This document shows positions 43,892 to 51,322 of a stretch of 64,000 nucleotides of DNA, one piece after another (the stretch's first letter is position 1; each line of letters starts with the position of its first letter). This DNA comes from J029 sp964482495 (GTDB lineage Bacteria; Planctomycetota; UBA1135), in assembly GCA_964482495.1 (NCBI GenBank), contig CAYZXS010000003.1:73540-137539 (forward strand), written 5' to 3'. The translations under genes were made by a program, and so were the position numbers. The notes under the pieces were generated by a model. That model was not told where the DNA came from, ran no database searches, and worked only from the letters and a program-made list of their open reading frames with translations.

Positions 43892-45412
43892 GTGGTGCGC
43901 CGGCTCGCCCGGGCGGTGCGCTGGTCGCTGCTGGCCGCCGTCTGCGCGGGGGGTGGCGCCTGCGCCGGGGCGTCGAGCGGCGAGGGCGGCGGTGACCGGC
44001 CGCCGAACGTCGTCATCATCCTGGCCGACGACATGGGCTGGGGGGACCTCGGCTGCCAGAACGACCAGTCCAAGGTTCCGACGCCGCACCTGGACGGCTT
44101 GGCGGCGCAGGGGTTGCGCTTCACGGACGCCCACTCGCCGTCGGCGGTGTGCACGCCGACCCGCTACGGCCTGCTCACCGGCCGCTACGCCTGGCGCACG
44201 CGGCTGAAGAAGAGCGTGCTGTGGCAGTGGGAGCGGCCGCTGCTCGAGGACGCGCGGCTGACGATGGCCGAGCTGTTCCGCGCCGCCGGCTACCGCACCA
44301 TCTGCGTCGGCAAGTGGCACCTCGGCTGGGACTGGCCCACCCACGACGGCGAGCTGGCCGGCCGCCGCAGCCAGGGCGTGACGGTCGACTTCGCCGCCCC
44401 GATCGGCGGCGGCCCGCTGGCCCACGGCTTCGACCGCTACTTCGGCGACGACGTCCCCAACTTCCCGCCCTACGGCTGGATCGAGGGCGACCGCATGACC
44501 GCGCTCCCGGCCGGGCCGAAGCCGGATGAGATCTACGGCCACCCCGGGCCGATGGTCGAGGGCTGGCGGCTCGACGCCGTGATGCCGAGCTTGACGGAGC
44601 GGGCCGTGCGCGAGATCCACGAGGCGGCCGCGGACCAGACGCCCTTCTTCCTCTACCTGCCGCTGACGGCGCCGCACACCCCGATCGCGCCGGCGCCGGA
44701 ATTCCAGGGCGCCACCGCCGCCGGCGCCTACGGCGACCTGGTGCACCAGGTCGACCACACCGTCGGCCAGGTGCTGCAGGCCCTGGACGAGACCGGCCTC
44801 GCCGCCGACACCCTCGTCGTCTTCACCAGCGACAACGGCTCGCCTGCGCGCGACGGCAGCGACATGTCCGGCCCCGTCGGCTCGGTGCGCGCCTTCGGCC
44901 ACGACCCCTCGCGGCCGTGGCGCGGGCTCAAGTCCGACATCTGGGAGGGCGGCCACCGCGTGCCCTTCCTGGCGCGGTGGCCGGGCGTGACCGCGGCCGG
45001 CGCGACCAGCGAAGAGCCGATCTGCCATACCGACCTCTACCGCAGCGTCGCCGCCCTGCTCGGCCGCGAGCTGCCGCCGGACGCTGGCGAGGACAGCTAC
45101 GACCTGCTGCCGCTGCTGCGCGGCGCAGCGCTCGACGGACCGCTGCGCGAAGCCGTCGTCCACCACTCCGGCGGCGGGCTGTTCGCGGTCCGCAAGGGCC
45201 GCTGGAAGCTGGTGCTCGGCCTCGGCCCCGGCGGCTTCTCCGGCGGCATCCGCGAGCCCAAGGGCGGCGAGCCGCCCGGCCAGCTCTACGACCTGGAGGC
45301 GGACCCCGGCGAGACCACCAACCGCTACGCCGAGCGCCCCGAGGTCGTGGCGGAGCTGAGCGGGCTGCTCGAGCGCTACCGGCGGAGCGGCCGGAGCGCC
45401 CCGGACGCCTGA
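43892..45412 (+). CDS. Arylsulfatase-family sulfatase
   Basis: 506 residues starting with GTG at 43892. The N terminus is hydrophobic with two cysteines (possible lipoprotein or cleaved signal). The formylglycine motif is CTPTR with Cys87, requiring conversion by a formylglycine-generating enzyme encoded elsewhere. Metal-binding segments ILADDMGWGD (near 43) and TSDNGSP (near 312) are intact, as is GKWHLG near 147. It hydrolyses sulfate esters, probably on a sulfated polysaccharide, in line with the surrounding glycosidases and esterase. Substrate not deducible. Confidence 0.92.
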   Translation: MVRRLARAVRWSLLAAVCAGGGACAGASSGEGGGDRPPNVVIILADDMGWGDLGCQNDQSKVPTPHLDGLAAQGLRFTDAHSPSAVCTPTRYGLLTGRYAWRTRLKKSVLWQWERPLLEDARLTMAELFRAAGYRTICVGKWHLGWDWPTHDGELAGRRSQGVTVDFAAPIGGGPLAHGFDRYFGDDVPNFPPYGWIEGDRMTALPAGPKPDEIYGHPGPMVEGWRLDAVMPSLTERAVREIHEAAADQTPFFLYLPLTAPHTPIAPAPEFQGATAAGAYGDLVHQVDHTVGQVLQALDETGLAADTLVVFTSDNGSPARDGSDMSGPVGSVRAFGHDPSRPWRGLKSDIWEGGHRVPFLARWPGVTAAGATSEEPICHTDLYRSVAALLGRELPPDAGEDSYDLLPLLRGAALDGPLREAVVHHSGGGLFAVRKGRWKLVLGLGPGGFSGGIREPKGGEPPGQLYDLEADPGETTNRYAERPEVVAELSGLLERYRRSGRSAPDA

Positions 45413-45434
45413 TCCTCGAACCCGACCCCTTTCC

Positions 45435-46655
45435 ATGAAGACGACCGATTTCACCGAGCACCAGGAGGTGCGCAAGACCCTGACTGCCCTCCGCCGCGGC
45501 TGGGACGACCGGCAGGTCTCCGACATCGTCGACGCCGAGGGCCGCCAATACGTCGACCTGGTGATGGAGGGCGGCGGCGTGCTCGGCATCGCCCTGGTCG
45601 GCTACACCTACGTGCTCGAGCAGATGGGGATCCGCTTCCTCGGCATCGGCGGCACCAGCGCCGGGGCCATCAACGCCATGCTGCTGGCCGCCGTCGACTC
45701 GCCGGCGCAGGAGAAGAGCGGCCGCATCCTCGAGCTCCTGGCCGCCCTCGACATGGCCTCCTTCGTCGACGGCGACGGCGACGCCCGCGACTTCGTCGAC
45801 GCCTTGGTCGAGGGCGGCAAGACCATGCGGCTGGTGTGGAAGGGTTGGCAGGTGATCGACAACATCCGGGACGACCTGGGCTTGAACCCGGGCAAGCAGT
45901 TCCGCCGCTGGATGGCCGCCAGCCTGCGCCGCCACGGCATTCGCACCACCGCCGAGCTGCGGCAGCGCCTGCACACCCTGCCGCGGCTGGAGCACCGCCT
46001 CAGCGGGCAGCGCCTCGGCCTGCGCGCCGCGAAGCCGCGCCTGGCCCTGGTCGCCGCCGAGGTGCGCACGGAGTCCAAGGTCTTGTTCCCGGAGATGGCC
46101 GACCTCTTCTACCGCGAGCCCGACCGGGTCAACCCGGCGGAGTTCGTGCGCGCGTCGATGTCGATCCCCTACTTCTTCCACCCGCACCGGGTCGGCCGGA
46201 TCCCGAAGGGGCAGGCCACCGCCCGCCGCTGGCGGCGCAAGGTGAAGTTCCGCGGCACGCCGCCGAGCGAGGCGGTGTTCATCGACGGCGGCATCATGTC
46301 GAACTTCCCGATCGACCTATTCCACGCCTCGGGCGTGCCGGACGCGCCGACCTTCGGCGTCAAGCTCGGCCGCGACCGCGAGGAGCTGCACGACGTCGAC
46401 GGACCCTTCCAGCTGCTCGGCGCCATCTTCAACTCGGCGCGACACTGCCGCGACCTGGACATCTTCCTCAAGCACCCGGACTTCGAGCACCTGGTCCAGG
46501 TGGTGCCGACTGGCGGCCACAACTGGCTGGACTTCGCGCTCAGCCCCGAGGCCAAGATCGACCTGTTCGCGCGCGGCGCCAAGGCGGCGGCGTCCTTCTT
46601 GCGGGGCTTCGACTGGGAGCGCTACAAGGAGGTCCGCCGGGCCGCCGCCTGCTAG
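45435..46655 (+). CDS. Patatin-like phospholipase
   Basis: 406 residues without a signal peptide. The patatin fold is shown by the oxyanion glycine loop MEGGGVLGIALVG near 44, the nucleophile elbow GGTSAG with Ser75, and the catalytic dyad aspartate Asp284 in FIDGG. A longer than usual middle section (about 100-240) is basic and helical. Family members hydrolyse lipid acyl esters; the true substrate is unknown. The gene starts 22 nt after the sulfatase stop. Its TAG stop shares the CTAG tetranucleotide with the stop of the convergent gene. Confidence 0.85.
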   Translation: MKTTDFTEHQEVRKTLTALRRGWDDRQVSDIVDAEGRQYVDLVMEGGGVLGIALVGYTYVLEQMGIRFLGIGGTSAGAINAMLLAAVDSPAQEKSGRILELLAALDMASFVDGDGDARDFVDALVEGGKTMRLVWKGWQVIDNIRDDLGLNPGKQFRRWMAASLRRHGIRTTAELRQRLHTLPRLEHRLSGQRLGLRAAKPRLALVAAEVRTESKVLFPEMADLFYREPDRVNPAEFVRASMSIPYFFHPHRVGRIPKGQATARRWRRKVKFRGTPPSEAVFIDGGIMSNFPIDLFHASGVPDAPTFGVKLGRDREELHDVDGPFQLLGAIFNSARHCRDLDIFLKHPDFEHLVQVVPTGGHNWLDFALSPEAKIDLFARGAKAAASFLRGFDWERYKEVRRAAAC

Positions 46656-47998
46656 TCCTCCTCGTCGCCGCCTGCCGCGGGCGGCAGCTCGAACTCCGCC
46701 ACCATCGCCCCGTGGTCCGACGGCCAGCCCTCCGGGTGCTGCTCGCGGTGCTCGGCGCCGCGCAGCTCGAGCGCGCCCTGGAAGTAGAGGTAGTCGATGC
46801 GGTCCTGCCAGGACTCGGAGAAGCGCGGCGTCCAGGTGTGGCCGGGGTGGGTGAGCGGGTCGGGGAAGACCTCCCGGTAGCTGTCGCGGAAGCCGGCGTC
46901 GGCCATCGCCTTGCTGACCGGGAATTCGACCACCAAGCCGCGGTGGGCGGACTTCGCCGCCTCGGTCCAGTCGAGGTGGCTGCCGCTGTTGAAGTCGCCG
47001 CCGACCAGCAGCGGCACGCCGTCGCCGTCGTCGATCAGCGGCCGCAGCTCCCTCAGGATGTCCGTGATCTCGGCGCCGCGCGTCTGCCACTCCGCCTCGA
47101 CGATCGCGGCGGCCTCGGGCGGCTGCTCCTGCTTCATCTGCCCCCAGTAGTCGGGCAGGTAGTGGATCCAAAGCGAGAAGGCGTCGAGCTGGTGCGCCGG
47201 ACCGAGCCGCAGCCGGGCGCCGCCGAAGCGGAAGGGCTGATAGAGCCGGTAGGTCTGGCCGATCGGGAAGCGGCTCAGGATCGACAGGTTCGAGCTGCGC
47301 AGGTAGAGCTCGTAGCCGAGGGCGTCGGCCAGGATCGCGCCGCTGCCGTAGGTCTCCTGCATGCAGACGACGTCGGCGCGCGCCGCCTGGATGCACTCGA
47401 CCACGCGCTGCGGGCCGAGCTGCTCGCCGTCCTCGCGACCGCCGTGCCAGATGTTCCAGGCCATGACGCGGAAGCGGTCGCCGGCCGCCAGCGCGGGCGG
47501 GGGCGGCGGCGAGAAACCGCGCTCGGCGGCGGCGCGGCGCAGCTCGGCCTCGCTCCAGACCCGGGGCTCGTGGAGGCGCTCGCGCACCATCGGCCGCTCC
47601 CAGACCAGGGGCGGGCGCGGCAGCGCCGCCTCGTAGCCGCTGATCTCATAGACCGCCACCTGGCGGCCGTCGAAGCGGAAGCGCAGCTCGCGTCGGGCGG
47701 CGTCGGCGACGACCTGGATCAGGTGCGGCCGGCCGTCGAGCACCGACTGGCGCGGCGCCGTCGGCAGGTAGGACAAGGAGGCCTCGCCGTTCGAGAGCCG
47801 GAAGCTCCAGGCGCCGTTCGGCTGCAGTCCGATCAGCCAGCCAGGCTCGCCGCCGGGGGCGTCGCCGAACAGGGCCAGCTCGGCCTCGGGGGCTGCCGCA
47901 CCGGCCTCGCCGGCCTGGACCAGGACCGAGGCGCTAAATCCGTCCTGCGGCGCCGCCAGCAGCAGCGGCAGGACCAGGGCCGGTAGCGCCGCGATCAT
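46652..47998 (-). CDS. Exported endonuclease/exonuclease/phosphatase-family protein with LamG-like domain
   Basis: 448 residues from the ATG at 47998, which begins a signal peptide (ending near AA|PQDG). Residues about 18-150 resemble a LamG/concanavalin-like sandwich (RPHLIQVVADAARRELRFRFDG by pattern). The EEP catalytic domain (about 165-448) shows VMAWNIWHGG, MQETYG (metal-binding Glu), GGDFNSGSH (Asp and Asn of the active site) and the C-terminal SDHGAM. It would cleave a phosphodiester or phosphomonoester outside the cytoplasm, such as extracellular DNA. Its start overlaps the stop of a small upstream gene (ATGA). Confidence 0.85.
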   Translation of the reverse strand: MIAALPALVLPLLLAAPQDGFSASVLVQAGEAGAAAPEAELALFGDAPGGEPGWLIGLQPNGAWSFRLSNGEASLSYLPTAPRQSVLDGRPHLIQVVADAARRELRFRFDGRQVAVYEISGYEAALPRPPLVWERPMVRERLHEPRVWSEAELRRAAAERGFSPPPPPALAAGDRFRVMAWNIWHGGREDGEQLGPQRVVECIQAARADVVCMQETYGSGAILADALGYELYLRSSNLSILSRFPIGQTYRLYQPFRFGGARLRLGPAHQLDAFSLWIHYLPDYWGQMKQEQPPEAAAIVEAEWQTRGAEITDILRELRPLIDDGDGVPLLVGGDFNSGSHLDWTEAAKSAHRGLVVEFPVSKAMADAGFRDSYREVFPDPLTHPGHTWTPRFSESWQDRIDYLYFQGALELRGAEHREQHPEGWPSDHGAMVAEFELPPAAGGDEED

Positions 47999-48171
47999 CC
48001 GCTCCGGCGCCGGCGCCGTTCGAGCACTTCTGGGTGGTCGCGCCAAGCGGGCATGGTGGCCATGGAGTCGAGCGTCCGCGTCTCGACCTCGGCCTTCCCC
48101 AGCCGCGGGTTCTTCTGCTGGGCGAAGGCGGTCACGCCGCAGCTCAGGCAGTGGTGGTGGGGGTGGTCCAT
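47995..48171 (-). CDS. Small His/Cys-containing hypothetical protein
   Basis: 58 residues from the ATG at 48171 (MDHPHHHCLSCG...). Four histidines precede a CxxC pair, which might bind a metal, and the C terminus is basic (ERRRRRSG). The stop overlaps the start of the nuclease-like gene by 4 nt, the overlap style of real operons in this window, which is the main argument that it is a gene. No family recognised; a chance open frame is possible. Confidence 0.4.
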   Translation of the reverse strand: MDHPHHHCLSCGVTAFAQQKNPRLGKAEVETRTLDSMATMPAWRDHPEVLERRRRRSG

Positions 48172-48245
48172 AGGGTCGGGCGGCGGACGGCCGCCGCGCA
48201 CCGCCGACCTTGCCGCCCGAGCCGGTCCAGGTCAAATCCCGCCCC

Positions 48246-48264
48246 CCGGGAGCGCCGCTCCCGG
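48246..48264. other. Short GC-rich hairpin between divergent genes
   Basis: CCGGGAGCG-C-CGCTCCCGG is a perfect dyad (practically a 7-bp stem with a 5-base loop) followed by TTTAGG on the plus strand. It lies between the divergent small gene (start 48171) and the secreted-protein gene (start 48314). Could be a leader hairpin or an operator; evidence is only the symmetry. Confidence 0.3.
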
Positions 48265-48313
48265 TTTAGGATGAGGCCACCGCCGCCGTGACCCGGGATC
48301 CCCGCGCCGCGCC

Positions 48314-49375
48314 ATGAAGGACCTCACGGCTACCCTGCTCTTCCTGCTCCTCGCGGCCGCCGGCCTGAGCGCCGCCCAGCTCCCCAGGGTCGCGATCGCC
48401 GCGTCCGCCGACCCGAGCGCCGCTTCGGCGCACTTCACCGACCCGCAGACCCGGCTGCTCGCCTCGGGCCGCTTCGCCGCGGTCGACCTGGTCGAGGTCA
48501 TGGCCGCCACCCCGACCCTCGGGCAGCTGCAGGCGTATGACGCCGTCCTCACCTGGAGCAATTACAGCTACCTCGACGGCGACGCCTTCGGCGACGTGAT
48601 GGCCGACTACGTCGACTCCGGCGGCGGCGTGGTGGTGGCGGTGTTCGCCAACACTTCGACGCAGCAGCATCGCTTCCTCGGCGGCCGCTGGATCACCGGC
48701 GGCTACGAGCTCGTCCCCGGCCGCGGCGACGTGGTCGCGTTTTCTCCGGCCACGCTCGGAGCGATCCACGACCCGATGCACCCGACCGTGGCGGGGGTCA
48801 CGAACTTCGACGGCGGCAGCGGCAGCTTCCGGCCGGCGCGCACCAGTTTGGCGGCCCACGGGGTCGAGGTGGCCTCGTGGAGCGATGGCAAGACGCTCGT
48901 CGCGGTCAGCAGCTTGTGGCCGGCCCGGGTGGACCTGGGCTTCGTGCCGCCGAGCAGCGTCGCCGACCCGGCCTTCTGGGTCCCCGGCAGCGACGGCGAC
49001 CTGCTGCTGGCCAACGCCCTCGAGTACGCCTCCGGCCAGGGCAGCCTCGGCCCGCGCCTCTCTGCGACCGGGCTGGTGGCCGGGCAGACCTCCACCCTCA
49101 CGGTCGACGACGCCACCCCGGGTCAGCTGGTGGCCTTCGCCTACTCGGTGACCGGCCCTGGCCCCGCCGCCGTGACCGTCTCCGGCTGCGGGCCGCAGAC
49201 CGTGGAGCTGAGCCGGCCGATCCTGCTGCTTGGCCCGATGCTGGCCGACGCCAACGGCCAGGCGGTGCTGCGCGTCCCGGTGCCGCCGGGGGCCGGCGGC
49301 CGCAGCGTCTGGTTGCAGGCCTTCGACGCCGTCAGCTGCCGCCTGAGCAACGCCCTGGCGGAGACGATCGGCTGA
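48314..49375 (+). CDS. Secreted protein with glutamine-amidotransferase-like fold and C-terminal beta module
   Basis: 353 residues with a signal peptide (ending near SA|AQLP). Residues about 22-240 contain alternating strands and helices (RVAIAASADPSAA, YDAVLTWSNYSYLD, VDSGGGVVVAVFA) reminiscent of ThuA/class-I glutamine-amidotransferase-like domains in planctomycete secreted proteins, but no catalytic triad is obvious. The last 105 residues (LSATGLVAGQTSTLTVDDATPG...) are a beta-sandwich that resembles the C terminus of the metalloprotease at 7577. Function unknown; probably cell-surface. Confidence 0.7.
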   Translation: MKDLTATLLFLLLAAAGLSAAQLPRVAIAASADPSAASAHFTDPQTRLLASGRFAAVDLVEVMAATPTLGQLQAYDAVLTWSNYSYLDGDAFGDVMADYVDSGGGVVVAVFANTSTQQHRFLGGRWITGGYELVPGRGDVVAFSPATLGAIHDPMHPTVAGVTNFDGGSGSFRPARTSLAAHGVEVASWSDGKTLVAVSSLWPARVDLGFVPPSSVADPAFWVPGSDGDLLLANALEYASGQGSLGPRLSATGLVAGQTSTLTVDDATPGQLVAFAYSVTGPGPAAVTVSGCGPQTVELSRPILLLGPMLADANGQAVLRVPVPPGAGGRSVWLQAFDAVSCRLSNALAETIG

Positions 49376-49414
49376 TGCGGGGGCGCTGGCCGCTACTCTG
49401 ATCGAGCCAGAGTC

Positions 49415-49726
49415 ATGCCCGAACCGCGCCGCTACGTCGTCATCTTCCGCTCCCGCCTCTCACCGGATGACGAGGGCTATGCCGACATGGCGGAGCGCAT
49501 GGTCGAGCTGGCGCGGCGGCAGCCCGGCTTCCTCGGCGTCGAGTCCGTGCGCGACGGGGCCGAGGCCGTCACCTTGTCGTACTGGGCGTCGCGGGAGGCC
49601 ATCGAGGCCTGGCGGTCGCATCCGGAGCACCAGGTGGCGATGCGCCTCGGCCGGGAGCGCTGGTATGCGCGCTACTCCCTCGAGGTCGCGGAGGTGGATC
49701 GGTGGAGCCTCCACCCAGAGGAGTAA
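49415..49726 (+). CDS. Antibiotic-biosynthesis-monooxygenase-domain protein
   Basis: 103 residues forming a single ABM ferredoxin-like domain: YVVIFRSRLS, then MVELARRQPGFLGVESVRD, LSYWASREAIEAWRSHPEHQ and the C-terminal strand WYARYSLEVAEVDR. The PGFLG...SYW...WRSHPEH pattern is that of small haem-degrading or putative monooxygenases of the DUF4188/ABM group. Cofactor and substrate unknown. It stands alone, 39 nt after the preceding gene's stop, with an AT-rich control region behind it. Confidence 0.85.
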   Translation: MPEPRRYVVIFRSRLSPDDEGYADMAERMVELARRQPGFLGVESVRDGAEAVTLSYWASREAIEAWRSHPEHQVAMRLGRERWYARYSLEVAEVDRWSLHPEE

Positions 49727-49765
49727 GAAATATCTGTCTTGATGTAAGAAAAATAAGACATAGTG
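49727..49765 (+). promoter_or_regulatory. AT-rich control region before the XRE/membrane-protein operon
   Basis: A 35-base AT-rich patch, exceptional in this GC-rich window, contains the dyad TGTCTT (49735-49740) ... AAGACA (49755-49760) and two GTAAGAAA words (49723-49730 and 49744-49751). A TTGATG at 49739 could be a -35 box. It is a plausible promoter and operator for the downstream operon encoding an XRE regulator. Confidence 0.45.
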
Positions 49766-49810
49766 AGGGGAGGCGGGACGTACTCCATGGGCCCGCCTGG
49801 GAGATCGCTC

Positions 49811-50392
49811 ATGAACGGACCCTTCCCCTGGATTCTCGTCGCCTTCGCCGCCGGCCTGATCGGCATGATCGTGGTCGGCGCCTTCGTCCTGACCCGGCTG
49901 CGCGCCGAAGCCGTGCCGCTCAGCCCCGAGGACCGCGCCGAGTGGCGCCGGGAGCCCCTGACGCCGCTCCAGAAGTGGTCCTGGGCGGGCCTGGCGCTGG
50001 GGCTCGCCGAGGCGGTCGGGCTCTACTCCTTCTTCGCCGCCAAGGGAGGCGCCGCGGTCTACTGGGAGGACGACGCCATGCGCCTGCAGGTCGTCGGTAT
50101 CTTCTTGTCCGTGCAGATCTTACAGACGTTAATGATGGCCTTGGGTAGCCGCAGCGCCGACGAACGGGACCAGCGGGTGCTGCGCCTGGCGCCCCAGGTC
50201 CAGGCCGTCGGCCTGCTGCTCGGCCTGGCGGGCTGGAACGTCTACCTCGGCCAGAGCTTCCACGAGGAGGGGGCGGTGCCGATGGTCTACACCTACCTGA
50301 CCTTCGGCTCGCTGCTGATCGTCTACATGACCGGCTGGTTCGCCGGGGTGCTGCTGGGTTACCGGCTGGGGCGGATCCATGGCCAAGGCTGA
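49811..50392 (+). CDS. Four-helix membrane protein in XRE operon
   Basis: 193 residues from the ATG at 49811, which has a GGGAG ribosome-binding site about 8 nt upstream. Four hydrophobic helices are at about 7-30, 58-78, 94-115 and 133-150 with a further one near 160-185, separated by short charged loops. No recognised domain. It overlaps by 14 nt the gene for a 73-residue XRE regulator, an arrangement seen in many bacterial membrane-protein/regulator pairs in which the membrane protein is the regulated or sensory partner. Confidence 0.75.
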   Translation: MNGPFPWILVAFAAGLIGMIVVGAFVLTRLRAEAVPLSPEDRAEWRREPLTPLQKWSWAGLALGLAEAVGLYSFFAAKGGAAVYWEDDAMRLQVVGIFLSVQILQTLMMALGSRSADERDQRVLRLAPQVQAVGLLLGLAGWNVYLGQSFHEEGAVPMVYTYLTFGSLLIVYMTGWFAGVLLGYRLGRIHGQG

Positions 50393-50600
50393 GATCCAGA
50401 ACGAAATCCGCCGTCTTCGCTTCGAATTCGGGGAGATGACCCAGGCCGATTTGGCCAAGCGGGTGGGCTGCAGCCGCCAGACCATCGTCCTGCTCGAACA
50501 AGGCCGATATGCGCCTTCCCTCGCGCTCGCGTTTAGAATAGCCAGGGTCTTCGACCAGACCGTAGACGGCGTGTTCCGCTACGAGGGGGAAATGAAATGA
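50379..50600 (+). CDS. XRE-family helix-turn-helix regulator
   Basis: 73 residues, essentially one HTH_3 domain: IRRLRFEFGEMTQADLAKRVGCSRQTIVLLEQGRYAPSLALAFRIA is recognised by its MTQADLAKRVG helix and the CSRQTI recognition helix, with the C-terminal VFRYEGEMK tail typical of the short YozG-like regulators. It starts within the preceding membrane-protein gene and its stop overlaps the next start (ATGA), so three genes are coupled. The AT-rich dyad at 49735-49760 is its likely target. Confidence 0.9.
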   Translation: MAKAEIQNEIRRLRFEFGEMTQADLAKRVGCSRQTIVLLEQGRYAPSLALAFRIARVFDQTVDGVFRYEGEMK

Positions 50601-50983
50601 ACCTGATCCGCTGGATCGCATCCACCGTGCTCTCCGCGATGCTCCTGCCCCAGATCCTGGGGGTGGGCAGCGACGCCTCTGGCGCCACCCTGCCGCCCGA
50701 GATCGAGCAGCAACTCGCCGAGCTGGCAGCGCAAGCCGAGGCCCGCGGCGGCGAGATGGATGGTCAACTCAGTTCCTTCTTCATCGTCGGCACCGACGAC
50801 GTGCTGGCGCTGCTCGAAGACGGCTGGAACGGCCTGCAGCCGGTCGTCGAGGTCGTGAATCAGGTCAAGAGCGCCACCTCCGCCGCCGCTGGCCCCGCCG
50901 TGCTTCCCCCCGGCGTGCGGCTGGCGAAGGTGACCCTGGATTTCGCCCTGCCGATTTCGGCCGAGCGGGACACTGAAGACTGA
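50597..50983 (+). CDS. Small exported protein, third gene of the XRE operon
   Basis: 128 residues with a hydrophobic N terminus (about 5-30) that may be a signal peptide or an anchor. The middle is acidic and helical (PPEIEQQLAELAAQAEARGG) followed by strands (FFIVGTDDVLALLEDGW). No family recognised. Translational coupling to the XRE regulator suggests a shared role, for example an envelope component under its control. Confidence 0.65.
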   Translation: MNLIRWIASTVLSAMLLPQILGVGSDASGATLPPEIEQQLAELAAQAEARGGEMDGQLSSFFIVGTDDVLALLEDGWNGLQPVVEVVNQVKSATSAAAGPAVLPPGVRLAKVTLDFALPISAERDTED

Positions 50984-51322
50984 GCTCGATGGTGAGCCCC
51001 GCCGCCGCCCCTGGTCGAGGCGGTCGGCGGATCGAGGCACTCCCCGGATGACCCCGCCGGTGATCCTCCTCCTGCCCGGGCGCTCCCTGACGGCAGCTGG
51101 GGATCGCCTGGTGCCGATCCGCGCCTCCCAGGTCCTCGCCGAGGGGCTGGAGATGGTCCAGCAGGTTCAGCTGGACGGCCCGCATCTCCTGCTCCAGCGC
51201 CGACCGGGAGCGGCGGTCGGCGTCATCCAGGCGTTCCTCCAGTCCCTGGACCTTTCCGACCCGCCGGCGGGGGGTTAGCCTGACCCGTCCACCACGGTTT
51301 CTCTTCGGGAGCGGTGCATCTC
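50984..51322. other. Intergenic stretch with no convincing gene
   Basis: Between the XRE operon and the Gfo/Idh/MocA gene. A plus-strand ATG frame of 76 codons (51048-51278) and a minus-strand frame whose translation looks coiled-coil-like (LEERLDDADRRSRSALEQEM, around 51183-51250) occupy the same triplets; neither has a good ribosome-binding site or family resemblance. It may be the remnant of a gene. No repeat or RNA gene recognised. Confidence 0.4.

Noticed and set aside
51048..51278. A 76-codon plus-strand gene
   Set aside because: No ribosome-binding site, no recognisable domain, and competing antisense coding character. Described as intergenic instead.
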